Source: Pseudomonadota bacterium (GTDB taxonomy: Bacteria > Desulfobacterota > Binatia > Binatales > Binataceae). Taken from it: 33,801 nt of DNA. Shown piece after piece: positions 24,729 to 32,499 of this stretch (positions are counted from its first letter, which is position 1; every line of letters begins with the position of its first letter). The DNA lies in the NCBI GenBank assembly GCA_021323675.1, contig JAJPKP010000054.1, forward strand, positions 1-33,801, read 5' to 3'. Under the pieces are notes generated by a model that saw only the letters and a program-made list of their open reading frames with translations, had not been told where the DNA came from and searched no databases. A program made the position numbers and the translations under genes.

Positions 24729-25397
24729 TGCGAACCTCCTCACGGTTTGGGTGAAACCGGCTCTGCGCGACCTCCCGCGGTTTCCTTCTGGCTTGTGCGG
24801 TCCCCGCGCCTCGAGGTCGTCCTTGCGCACCTCGAACAGGGCGCGCGCGAGATATTCAAAGCGTTCCAAGCTATCTGCTGGCTCTCCGTTTCGACTCGGT
24901 CGGAGCTCTGCCTGTTTGGCACCGTCTTCTGGCGTCTTAATGGCGACCGGATGATTGGCGAGGATTTCTCCCATGCGCCCGTTGCGCATCGCGCGTCGGA
25001 TCCGGTCCGCCATCCGCCACGCGGTCTTCTGCGTGACTCCGAGTTCCCGCGCGGCGCGATAGGAACTGATGCCGCTCGGACCGTTGGCCGCGATCCAAAT
25101 CGCCGCGAGCCACTTTTCCATTCCCACCGCGGAATCCTCGAAGATCGTGCCCACTTTGACGCTGAATTGCCGGCGCGGATGAACCTTGCGACACTTCCAA
25201 ACGCGGCGCGGGGCGAGAAAGGTTACATCGACGCTCCCGCACGCCGGACATCTTACGCCATCGGGCCATCTAAGCCCGGCCGCGAATGGAAGGCAGCGAT
25301 TCGGATCCGAAAAGTATTCGATCGCGTCCTTCAGCGTCCGAGGTCGTGCCGCTCGACTCACAGAAGAGTGTTTACCTTCAATCGATGAGTGCGTCAA
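24549..25397 (-). CDS. IS1595-type transposase N-domain joined to a ClpX-type zinc finger
   Basis: A 282-codon frame of unusual make-up. Residues 21-147 match the N-terminal part of IS1595/ISXO2-like transposases: [13 protein letters not shown] with zinc ligands C50, C53, C69 and probably H73, then [13 protein letters not shown], and a helix-turn-helix region [21 protein letters not shown]. The DDE catalytic domain that should follow is missing; instead come a short linker, a segment [20 protein letters not shown] resembling tails near such elements, and a basic stretch. Residues 231-270 match the ClpX N-terminal zinc-binding domain (CSFCGK; C234, C237, C258, C261) with no AAA+ domain. The start could be TTG at 25397 or GTG at 25361. 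It may be a domesticated fusion, a decayed transposase reading into a second small gene, or both. Confidence 0.7.
   Translation of the reverse strand: MTHSSIEGKHSSVSRAARPRTLKDAIEYFSDPNRCLPFAAGLRWPDGVRCPACGSVDVTFLAPRRVWKCRKVHPRRQFSVKVGTIFEDSAVGMEKWLAAIWIAANGPSGISSYRAARELGVTQKTAWRMADRIRRAMRNGRMGEILANHPVAIKTPEDGAKQAELRPSRNGEPADSLERFEYLARALFEVRKDDLEARGPHKPEGNRGRSRRAGFTQTVRRFAMQQAQKKTLCCSFCGKSEDDVKYLLAGGSSNVYICGGCVDVCVDIINKTKSKDSAADGA
24735..24741 (-). promoter_or_regulatory. Strong internal Shine-Dalgarno
   Basis: GAGGAGG on the minus strand, six bases before the ATG at 24728. In the longer frame these bases merely encode the Val-Arg-Arg-Phe stretch, so the match may be partly chance, but spacing and strength are ideal for independent translation of the zinc finger. 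Confidence 0.5.
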
Positions 25398-25403
25398 GTA
25401 AAT

Positions 25404-25433
25404 CTCAAGGTAGTTAACTCACCCAACCTTGAG
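25404..25433. repeat. Inverted repeat upstream of the transposase-like gene
   Basis: CTCAAGGT (25404-25411) and ACCTTGAG (25426-25433), an 8-bp perfect inverted repeat with a 14-base loop. It lies between the start of the transposase-like gene and the end of ridA. It could be a remnant of an insertion-sequence end, an operator or a weak 3' hairpin for ridA. No U-tract follows. Confidence 0.45.
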
Positions 25434-25496
25434 AGGCAGACGGCTCAAGCTCCGGCACGGCCAGATCCAGGATGACCTGCTCCCTGGCGCCGACGC

Positions 25497-25874
25497 CTAT
25501 CGCTTCATCGCGATTGCTTCTATTTCTACGCGGGCGTTGCGCGGGAGCGCGGCGGCCTGGACCGTCGATCGCGCGGGGTATGGCGGTGAGAGATGCTCGC
25601 CGTAGATGCGATTGACCACGTCGAAGTCGGCAAGGCTGGCCAGAAAGATCGTCGTCTTTACGATATCGCGAAAGCCGAGGCCCGCCTCGGCCAGGACCTC
25701 GCGCAGGTTTTCGAGCGCGCGGCGCGTCTCGGCCTCGATACCGCCGGCGACCAGCGCGCCGGTTCGCGGATCGAGCCCAATCTGGCCCGAGCAGAAAATC
25801 ATCCCGTGACAATCGATCGCTTGCGAGTACGGCCCGATAGCCGCCGGAGCGTGAGGCGTGTTGATCTGTTTCAT
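25497..25874 (-). CDS. ridA: RidA family reactive enamine/imine deaminase
   Basis: Trimeric YjgF/YER057c/UK114-family enzyme that hydrolyses 2-aminoacrylate and related imines formed by PLP enzymes. Key segments: IGPYSQAI near the N-terminus, FCSGQIGLDPRTG, ALENLREVLAEAGLGFRDIVKTT and the C-terminal ARSTVQAAALPRNARVEIEAIA, which contains the conserved substrate-binding arginine and glutamate. The 125-residue length is normal. It lies 12 bases after relA on the same strand, so it is probably the last gene of the yicC-gmk-relA-ridA operon. Confidence 0.94.
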   Translation of the reverse strand: MKQINTPHAPAAIGPYSQAIDCHGMIFCSGQIGLDPRTGALVAGGIEAETRRALENLREVLAEAGLGFRDIVKTTIFLASLADFDVVNRIYGEHLSPPYPARSTVQAAALPRNARVEIEAIAMKR

Positions 25875-25886
25875 GGTGCAAACGGT

Positions 25887-28103
25887 TCAGGCGTGAAAGC
25901 GGCTGCCGTTCTGATAGCCGACCCGCGACACGCGCATCACGCCCTCGATCGCGCCGATCGAGCTCATCAGGTTGTTAAGTTGCCGCGCACTCGTGACGCT
26001 GACCTCGAAAAGCGAAAGCGCGCGGCCGTCGTTGCCGCGCGTTTTCACTTCCGCGGTCGAGATGTTTACGCCGGCGGCGGCGATCGTCTTCGTCATCGCG
26101 GCCAGCAGGCCGGGCTGATCGACGCATAGCACTTCGAGGCGAATCGGGCGCGGCGCTTCTTCTCCATCCTTCCACACTACTGGCACGCGCCGCTGAGGAT
26201 CGGTGTTCAGCGCATGAGGGCATCCCGCCAGATGCACGGTGACGCCGCGGCCGCGCGTGATGAAGCCGGTGATCGCCTCTCCCGGCAGCGGATTACAGCA
26301 TCGCGCAAACCTGACGAGCACGTCGCCGACGCCCGAGACCACCACCGCGCCGCCCGGCGTCTTGCGCAAGGACCGTTCCTTGCCGGGGGGCGGGACGGGG
26401 GCTGGAAGCTTCGATTCGCGATATGCCTTCAGCTCCTCCGGCGTAAGAAGCTTTGCCAGGAGCTGCCCGGGCGTGATGAGTCCGTAGCCGACCGCGGCGA
26501 GCAGACTGTCGGCGTCTTTGTGTGAAAATTCCTTGAGCACCGGCTCGAAGCGTTTGGCGGCGCGCAGATGCGCGACGTTGAGCTTGATCGGTTCGAGTTC
26601 CTGGTCGACCAATGAAATGCCGAGCGCGAGCGAGCGCTCCGCCTGCTGCGCACGAAGCCATTGCCGGATGCGCGATTTCGCGCGCGCGGTAACGCAGTAG
26701 TTCGCCCAATCCTTGCCGGGAGTCTGCCGCTCTGAGGTTATCACCTCGACCGTGTCTCCCGATCTCAGCCGCTGGCGCAGCGGAACCATCCTGCCGTTGA
26801 TGCGCGCGCCGGACAGATGGTTTCCGACCTGGGAGTGGATGCGGTATGCGAAGTCGATTACCGAAGCGCCCTGCGGAAAATTGAGCACATCGCCCTTAGG
26901 CGTGAAGACGAAGACTTCTTCCGGAAACAGGTCATCCTTGACGGTCGAGAGGAATTCCTGCGGATCCTTGAGATTCTGCTGCCATTCGATAAGCCGCCTG
27001 AGCCACGCGAAGCGTTCGGTCTCGCGCAGGTCGCGGGCGCCCGCCCCGCCCTTCTTGTAGCTCCAGTGGGCGGCGATTCCTTCCTCGGCCACGCGATGCA
27101 TCTCGGTGGTGCGAATCTGCACTTCCATCCGCTGCCCTCGCGGCCCGATCACCGTCGTATGCAGCGACTGATACATGTTGGCCTTGGGCAGCGCGATATA
27201 GTCCTTGAACCTGCCCGGCACCGGCTTCCAGTTGGCATGCACCACGCCGAGCGCCTCGTAGCATTCGCGCACGGTCGCGACGATGATGCGGAAGGCGACC
27301 AGATCGTAGATCTGATCGAACGACAGCCCCATCTCCTGCATCTTGGAATGGATCGAATAGAAGTGCTTGGGGCGGCCGGTCACTTCGGCCTTGACGCCGC
27401 CCTCTTCGAGGCGGCGCGAAAGGATCGCGATGACGTCGCGGATATATTCCTCGCGCTCCTTGCGGGTCTTCGCCACGAAGGCTTTCAGCGTGGAATACGC
27501 GGGCGCGTTGAGATAGCGGAAGGAATTGTCTTCGAGCTCGGACTTGAGCCAGTAGATGCCGAGGCGATGGGCGATCGGCGCGTAGATTTCCAGCGTCTCG
27601 CGCGAAATTTCCGCCTGCCGTTCGCGGCTCAGCGAATCGAGCGTGCGCATGTTGTGCAGGCGGTCGGCGAGCTTGATGAGGACGACGCGGATGTCGTGCG
27701 ACATCGCGATTATCATCTTGCGGAAGTTCTCGGCCTGTTTTTCCTCGCGGCTCTGAAAAGTTATCTTCGAGACCTTCGTCATCCCGTCGACCAGCTCGGC
27801 GACTTCGGCGCCGAACTGATCGCGCACTTCCTCAAGCGGCGTCGTGGTGTCTTCCACCACGTCGTGCAGCAGCGCGGTAACGATCGACGCGACGTCGAGC
27901 TTCAGCTCGGCGGTGATGGTTGCGACGGCGAGGGGATGGTTGACGAAGGGCTCGCCGGACAGCCGCTTCTGTTCGGCGTGGCGGCCGGCGGCAAAGTCGT
28001 AAGCCCTGCGAATAAGCGCGAAGTCGGCTTGCGGGTTGTAGGCTTCAACCTTATGAATCAGCTCTTCCAGGCCGTCAGATGCTTGATGGGCTAGCTCTGC
28101 CAC
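25887..28103 (-). CDS. Bifunctional (p)ppGpp synthetase/hydrolase, RelA/SpoT family
   Basis: Stringent-response enzyme. The HD hydrolase domain keeps its active-site residues (H56, then HDVVED at 80-85), so hydrolysis is expected. The synthetase domain contains YSIHSKMQEMG, DLVAFRIIV and GRFKDYIALPKANMYQSLHT; the RxKD motif (RFKD) is the form found in bifunctional enzymes. A TGS domain (VFVFTPKGDVLNFPQGA), a helical region, a zinc-finger/CC-like domain (FARCCNPLPGEAITGFITRG) and a C-terminal ACT domain follow. The 738-residue length is normal. The start is GTG at 28103, 13 bases inside gmk. rpoZ, often found between gmk and spoT, is not here. Confidence 0.95.
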   Translation of the reverse strand: MAELAHQASDGLEELIHKVEAYNPQADFALIRRAYDFAAGRHAEQKRLSGEPFVNHPLAVATITAELKLDVASIVTALLHDVVEDTTTPLEEVRDQFGAEVAELVDGMTKVSKITFQSREEKQAENFRKMIIAMSHDIRVVLIKLADRLHNMRTLDSLSRERQAEISRETLEIYAPIAHRLGIYWLKSELEDNSFRYLNAPAYSTLKAFVAKTRKEREEYIRDVIAILSRRLEEGGVKAEVTGRPKHFYSIHSKMQEMGLSFDQIYDLVAFRIIVATVRECYEALGVVHANWKPVPGRFKDYIALPKANMYQSLHTTVIGPRGQRMEVQIRTTEMHRVAEEGIAAHWSYKKGGAGARDLRETERFAWLRRLIEWQQNLKDPQEFLSTVKDDLFPEEVFVFTPKGDVLNFPQGASVIDFAYRIHSQVGNHLSGARINGRMVPLRQRLRSGDTVEVITSERQTPGKDWANYCVTARAKSRIRQWLRAQQAERSLALGISLVDQELEPIKLNVAHLRAAKRFEPVLKEFSHKDADSLLAAVGYGLITPGQLLAKLLTPEELKAYRESKLPAPVPPPGKERSLRKTPGGAVVVSGVGDVLVRFARCCNPLPGEAITGFITRGRGVTVHLAGCPHALNTDPQRRVPVVWKDGEEAPRPIRLEVLCVDQPGLLAAMTKTIAAAGVNISTAEVKTRGNDGRALSLFEVSVTSARQLNNLMSSIGAIEGVMRVSRVGYQNGSRFHA

Positions 28104-28756
28104 GGCGCGATTTTCCCGCTGAGTCGCGAGGTTCTGAGCCGTTCGGCATTCACGATCGCCGCAAGCTCGTTAATTGATTCTGAAATTTGACGATTGATAA
28201 TCAGATAATCGTAGGAGGGATACTGGCGGGCTTCCTCGAGCGCGCGCTTGAGGCGGCGCTGGATGGCGGCCTCGTTTTCGGTGCGCCGCCCGCGAAGGCG
28301 CATCTCCAGGTCTTCGAAACTCGGCGGAAGCACGAAGATTGCGACCGATTCGCCTGGGTAGCGCGCGCGAATCTGGCGCGCCCCCTCCACGTCGATATCG
28401 AGCAGCATATCGCGGCCTTCGCGTATGGCCGCTTCCAGCGGCGCCCGCGGCGTTCCGTAGGAGGCATCGAAGTGGCGGTCGAACTCGGCAAGCTCGCCGC
28501 TATCGACCTTGCGATTGAATTCTTCCTCGGTCACGAAATGATAATCGAGGCCGGGCCTTTCTCCTTCGCGCGGCCCGCGCGTCGTCAGCGATACGGAGAA
28601 TTCAAGACCCGCGATCGCCCGCAGAGCGCCGCGCCAGATCGTGGTTTTACCAGCCCCGGAAGGAGCCGCAAGTATAAATATTATACCCCGTCTGGGGCGG
28701 GGAGTATCGCCGGCGTGAGGCACTTTTGGTGTGGTCCGTCTGGTTCCTGTTACCAA
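28091..28756 (-). CDS. gmk: Guanylate kinase
   Basis: Converts GMP to GDP. The P-loop is in IIFILAAPSGAGKTT, followed by SVSLTTRGPREGERPGLDYHFV with GMP-binding residues, LDIDVEGARQIRARYP and the lid/core region ENEAAIQRRLKRALEEA. A TTG at 28756 would give 221 residues; a GTG at 28723 gives 210 and begins closer to the P-loop, as most Gmk proteins do. Neither has a clear ribosome-binding site. It lies just after yicC, behind an AT-rich island that may be a promoter, and overlaps relA by 13 bases. Its position beside the (p)ppGpp enzyme gene links GTP supply and alarmone metabolism. Confidence 0.94.
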   Translation of the reverse strand: MVTGTRRTTPKVPHAGDTPRPRRGIIFILAAPSGAGKTTIWRGALRAIAGLEFSVSLTTRGPREGERPGLDYHFVTEEEFNRKVDSGELAEFDRHFDASYGTPRAPLEAAIREGRDMLLDIDVEGARQIRARYPGESVAIFVLPPSFEDLEMRLRGRRTENEAAIQRRLKRALEEARQYPSYDYLIINRQISESINELAAIVNAERLRTSRLSGKIAPWQS

Positions 28757-28762
28757 ATAACG

Positions 28763-28774
28763 TTTTATACTATA
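28763..28774 (-). promoter_or_regulatory. AT-only tract before gmk, possible -10 region
   Basis: On the minus strand, immediately after the yicC stop, TATAGTATAAAA lies in an AT-rich stretch within very GC-rich surroundings. It resembles one or two -10 elements (TATAGT, TATAAA) without a good -35. If used, transcription would start near 28757, which would favour the GTG at 28723 as the gmk start. Confidence 0.3.
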
Positions 28775-28775
28775 T

Positions 28776-29651
28776 CTACTCGACGTTCTGCACCTGCTCG
28801 CGCATCTTTTCCGCCTCCGCCTTGACCTCGACCGTCAGATGCGACAGTGCGGCATTCTGCGACTTCGACCCCATCGTGTTTACTTCGCGATTGATCTCCT
28901 GCAGCAGGAACTCGATCGATTTTCCGACCGGCCCCTCGCGGTTTAGAAGGTCGCCAAGGCCGTCGAGATGAATCTTCAGGCGGGTGATTTCCTCGCTGAT
29001 ATCGCCATGCTGCGAGGCGGATGACGCCTCCTCGTAAAGGCGTTTTTCGTTGACCGGCAGGTTGGCCAGCAGCTCGCGGACGCGAGCCTGAAAATTCTTC
29101 ATGACCTCCGCGCGCGTCTGTTCCGCCAGCCGCTCGATCTTAGGTATCGCGGCGCGAACCCTTTTGATCCGCGCGGCAAAATCTCTGCGCAGGCTCTTGC
29201 CTTCGCGAAGCCGCTCGGCATCAAGGGCCTTGAGCGCGCGCTCGATTGCGACAATTCCCAGCCGGGGCGCATCGGCGCCCTCGCGCTCCTCTTCGACTAC
29301 GTGGAAAATCTCGGGGCGGTTGAGGATCGCCTCGATTCCGGGCTCGCCGTTGAGGCGAAGCCGCCTGGCAAGGCGGCGGAGTTCATCGACATATTGGTTG
29401 GCCAGTCCCTCGTTGACCTGCAGACGCGCGGCGGGCGGGCGCAGGGTGACCGCCTTTACGAACAACTCCACGCGTCCGCGCGCGACAGTGGCCTGAATAA
29501 TCTTGCGGATTTCGGCCTCGTATTCTCCCCAGGTGCGGGGCAGGTTGAGCTTGAGCTCGTAGAAGCGCTGATTCAGCGCACGAACCTCCGCCGTCACCCG
29601 GATGCCATCGCGTTCGATAAGCGCCCTTCCAAATCCAGTCATGCTGCGCAT
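28776..29651 (-). CDS. yicC: YicC family endoribonuclease
   Basis: YicC-like stress-induced RNase family protein. It begins MRSMTGFGRA, the hallmark N-terminus, then ALNQRFYELKLNLPR, a long helical middle part, and the C-terminal DUF1732 domain with YEEASSASQHGDISEEITRL, and GKSIEFLLQEINREVNTMGSK slightly later. The chosen ATG at 29651 gives 291 residues (normal) and has AAGGAAGGA upstream; an ATG at 29681 would add ten residues inside the preceding gene. It overlaps the stop of the GT4 gene by one base (TGATG), so the LPS glycosyltransferase genes and yicC-gmk-relA-ridA may form one long operon. Confidence 0.93.
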   Translation of the reverse strand: MRSMTGFGRALIERDGIRVTAEVRALNQRFYELKLNLPRTWGEYEAEIRKIIQATVARGRVELFVKAVTLRPPAARLQVNEGLANQYVDELRRLARRLRLNGEPGIEAILNRPEIFHVVEEEREGADAPRLGIVAIERALKALDAERLREGKSLRRDFAARIKRVRAAIPKIERLAEQTRAEVMKNFQARVRELLANLPVNEKRLYEEASSASQHGDISEEITRLKIHLDGLGDLLNREGPVGKSIEFLLQEINREVNTMGSKSQNAALSHLTVEVKAEAEKMREQVQNVE

Positions 29652-30811
29652 CAGGCTCGGTCCTTCCTTGTCCGCAGGCACTCGCGATACAGCGCCAGTG
29701 TGCGCTCCGCCATCCCGCTCATCGCAAACATCGTCACAGCTCTGCTCCTTGCTGCATCGCCCATCGCGGCGCGGTCCGCGGGAGAGGCCGCAAGCCGTTC
29801 AATCGCGCAGGCAAGCGCGGATGAATCCGCCGGAGCGACGACAATCCCGGTCTCACCATGGCTTACGACTTCGACGATACCGCCCGCGCCGCTGGCCACG
29901 GTCGCGAGCCCGCACGCGGCCGCCTCAATAGCGGCCACGCCCAGTCCCTCCCACAGGGACGGGAACACAAAGATATCCAGAGCCCATAGGAAAGCGCGAG
30001 AGTCCTCGATACGCCCAACAAAGCGGGTCCGGTTTTCGATGCCGAGGGTCCGCGCGAGTTCCTCCAACTCGTCTCGAAGCGATCCGTCGCCCGCAATCAA
30101 GCAGACGACATCGCCCGCCATCCTGGCAATCGCTTCCAGAAGATAGCGATGACCCTTGCGCGCTTCGAGCATCCCGACCGTTCCAGCCGCGACCGCGCCG
30201 GAGGCGATGCCCAGCACAAGCCGCGCGGCCGCGCGCTCCTCGGGAGCAGGGGGCCGAAAATAGCCGGTATCCACGCCGCTCGGAATTATTCGGATACGAT
30301 CGCGGGCGACGCCGGCCGCTTCGAGCGCATCGCGGACCCCCCGCGAGATCGCCGCGACCCCATCGACCGCGCGCGAGAACAGATACGGCGCGAACAGGCG
30401 GTTGGGCCGGTAATCCATCCGGCGGGTTACGACGAGGGCCGGAGCGAGCCCCCGCACAAAGGGCGCCATCGCGTGCGCCTTCGAGGTATGGAAGTGCACC
30501 ACGTCATAGCGCTCACGGGCGAGGATGGCCCGAAGGCGCATCGCCCCGGCCACGTCGATCGCGTTTCTGAGCCGCAGCGGATGGCACCGAATTCCCTCGG
30601 ATTGCGCCCGTTCGATGAGCTTTCCCGCGGGATCACAGATCAGTTCCGCCCGATGCCCCATCCGCCGCAGCTCCCGGGTGAGCCCCAGCACCTGGGTCTC
30701 GCCGCCGGCGAAGCCGCGCTCGGGATCGATCCCCGCGATACGCAGCGGGCGTTCCTCCGCGGCATCAACCGTCGCGGCGGGCGGGCGCCTATGCGCATTC
30801 GCATCGATCAT
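29651..30811 (-). CDS. Glycosyltransferase family 4
   Basis: GT-B fold retaining glycosyltransferase. The N-terminal half shows the acceptor-domain pattern FAGGETQVLGLTRELRRMGH, DVVHFHTSKAHAM and IPSGVDTGYFRPP; the C-terminal donor domain has VGMLEARKGHRYLLEA, CLIAGDGSLRDEL, RFVGRIED and FPSLWEGLGVAAIEAAACG with the E-x7-E-type motif. The probable role is adding a hexose to the LPS core or another surface glycan; donor and acceptor are unknown. I chose the ATG at 30811 (386 residues), ten bases after the GT2 stop; an ATG at 30871 would overlap GT2 by 50 bases. It is translationally coupled to yicC by TGATG. Confidence 0.88.
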   Translation of the reverse strand: MIDANAHRRPPAATVDAAEERPLRIAGIDPERGFAGGETQVLGLTRELRRMGHRAELICDPAGKLIERAQSEGIRCHPLRLRNAIDVAGAMRLRAILARERYDVVHFHTSKAHAMAPFVRGLAPALVVTRRMDYRPNRLFAPYLFSRAVDGVAAISRGVRDALEAAGVARDRIRIIPSGVDTGYFRPPAPEERAAARLVLGIASGAVAAGTVGMLEARKGHRYLLEAIARMAGDVVCLIAGDGSLRDELEELARTLGIENRTRFVGRIEDSRAFLWALDIFVFPSLWEGLGVAAIEAAACGLATVASGAGGIVEVVSHGETGIVVAPADSSALACAIERLAASPADRAAMGDAARSRAVTMFAMSGMAERTLALYRECLRTRKDRA

Positions 30812-30821
30812 CGGCGGTGCG

Positions 30822-31514
30822 TCAATCCCAAAAGCGGTAGTAGAGGATGGCGAGGGCGGCGGCGACCGCATCGCGCCATCCGATCTTCTTCCCTTCTTCG
30901 TATGTGCGGCCGGAGTAGGAAATCGGAACTTCGTAGATGCGCCATTTGGCGCGCGCGGCCTTGGCGGTTATCTCCGGCTCGAAGGTGAAACGGTCGGCGG
31001 AGAGCTTGAGCCGCATCAGCTTCTCCCGCACAAACGCTTTCATTCCGGTTTCCATGTCGGTCAGATTCAGATCGCTCACCACATTGGAAAGCAGCGTGAT
31101 GAACCGGTTGCCGACGTAGTGCCAGAAGAACAGCACGCGATGAGGTCCGCCGAGAAAGCGCGATCCGTAAACCATGTCGGCGCGACCGTCGAGAAGCGGC
31201 TCGATCATCTTGTGATAGTCGCGCGGGTCGTACTCGAGGTCGGCATCCTGGATGAACACGTAGGGGTTGCGCGCCGCTGCGAACCCAAGCCGAAGCGCTG
31301 CGCCCTTGCCCTTGTTCCGGGCGTGAAAAAAGGCGCGCACGCGCGGATGTTCCAGGCGCTGGAGAAATTCGCGCGATCCGTCGGTCGAACCGTCATCCAC
31401 CACGATCACTTCCACGTCGAATCCGCAATTGAGCACGCGGTCGATCACCGTGCCGATCGTGTTGACCTCGTTGTAAACCGGGATGACGACGGAAATTTTC
31501 ACCGCGCTGTCCAT
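30822..31514 (-). CDS. Glycosyltransferase family 2, DPM1-like
   Basis: GT-A fold transferase similar to dolichyl/polyprenyl-phosphate mannose synthases. It opens with ISVVIPVYNEVNTIGTVI, then VVDDGSTDGS, the metal-binding block FIQDADLEYDPRDY, YGSRFLGG and a C-terminal SYSGRTYEEGKKIGWRDA. It has no strong C-terminal transmembrane pair, so it is probably a soluble or peripheral enzyme making polyprenyl-phosphate hexose. That would be a suitable donor for the GT87-like membrane enzyme at 22341, which is an inference. The ATG at 31514 overlaps the stop of the kinase gene by one base (TGATG). 230 residues, normal length. Confidence 0.9.
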   Translation of the reverse strand: MDSAVKISVVIPVYNEVNTIGTVIDRVLNCGFDVEVIVVDDGSTDGSREFLQRLEHPRVRAFFHARNKGKGAALRLGFAAARNPYVFIQDADLEYDPRDYHKMIEPLLDGRADMVYGSRFLGGPHRVLFFWHYVGNRFITLLSNVVSDLNLTDMETGMKAFVREKLMRLKLSADRFTFEPEITAKAARAKWRIYEVPISYSGRTYEEGKKIGWRDAVAAALAILYYRFWD

Positions 31515-32371
31515 CACGTCTCGCCTACCCGCCGCCGCGCCAGCATCGGCTTGGAATCGGAACCGGCCGCGAGCCCGTCGCGTGTGACGCGCGCGCGGAT
31601 CATGCGCGCAAGGCGGCGCAATCTGTGCCGCGCGCGTCTTTCATCGCCGGCGTCCACGTAACCCCGCCACACGCGCATCCGATCGGTCTTTGTCACGCCG
31701 GTCAGCGCGAAGCGGCCGAGCTGCACGAGATTTCGCAGCCGCGGGCGGACCAGCCGCGCGAGCGGAGTTCTTCGCGTCCGTTCGTGATCGAGGAAGATGA
31801 ATGTAGGAGCGGAAGCCGGTTCAGCGACGATCACATTGAAGGGAGTCAGATCGCCGTGGATATAGCCCGCGCGATGCAGCCGCGCGATTTCCGCGCCCAG
31901 CGCCCGCAACATCGATCGCTTGGCCGCGATGCCATGGGGCCACTCCCGCATCAACCGCGGCAGCAAAACCCCCTTCGCGCGCATCGTCGCGATAATCTCG
32001 CGGCCGCCCCGCCGCTCGTAGCCCCAAAGCACCGGCAGCGGCGCGCGAAACCCGTCCCGCTGCAGGCTCGCCGTGATAGCCGCCACATGCATCGCGATGC
32101 TGCCACGAACCATCCGCTTAAGCCGGACCAGCCCTTCGGGTGCGCGAATGATCTTTACGAAGACTTCGTCGCCGCCGGCGCTTGCAAGCCACGTGTCCGC
32201 ATGCATCGACTGCCGCACGCGAACCCCGGCAGCTCCGCAAGCCGCGCCAAGCGCGGCGCTTGTCACGATATCGTCCAGGGGCGGCGCAAGCTGAGAAGAA
32301 AGCAAAAGGCTCCACCCGTCGCGGTGAAGTCCGCGCGGGTTATGAGCGGAAATCGCGGACCCGGTCGCCAT
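31514..32371 (-). CDS. Lipopolysaccharide core kinase, WaaP/RIO-like
   Basis: A 285-residue sugar-kinase-like protein. VFVKIIRAP (K73) is a plausible ATP-binding lysine, GYIHGDLTPFNVIV holds the catalytic loop (H172, D174, N179), and FIFLDHERTRR the metal-binding aspartate (D195). This pattern fits WaaP/InaA/KdkA-type kinases that phosphorylate heptose or Kdo. The N-terminal 60 residues are less conserved, and the C-terminal tail is strongly basic. It lies between a GT9 heptosyltransferase and GT2, which supports an LPS-core role. It is only distantly similar to the other kinase at 23606, so the two probably have different substrates. Confidence 0.8.
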   Translation of the reverse strand: MATGSAISAHNPRGLHRDGWSLLLSSQLAPPLDDIVTSAALGAACGAAGVRVRQSMHADTWLASAGGDEVFVKIIRAPEGLVRLKRMVRGSIAMHVAAITASLQRDGFRAPLPVLWGYERRGGREIIATMRAKGVLLPRLMREWPHGIAAKRSMLRALGAEIARLHRAGYIHGDLTPFNVIVAEPASAPTFIFLDHERTRRTPLARLVRPRLRNLVQLGRFALTGVTKTDRMRVWRGYVDAGDERRARHRLRRLARMIRARVTRDGLAAGSDSKPMLARRRVGET

Positions 32372-32499
32372 TCAGGCCAGAGCCTCTCCGCGATCGCGCC
32401 TGTCCGGACTATCCCCCCAGTGCAAAGAAGCATGCCCTTCGCGCGAAGCCACACTTCGGCCGCGATCGGACGGCACTTTTCCAAATACAGGCTGCCCGT

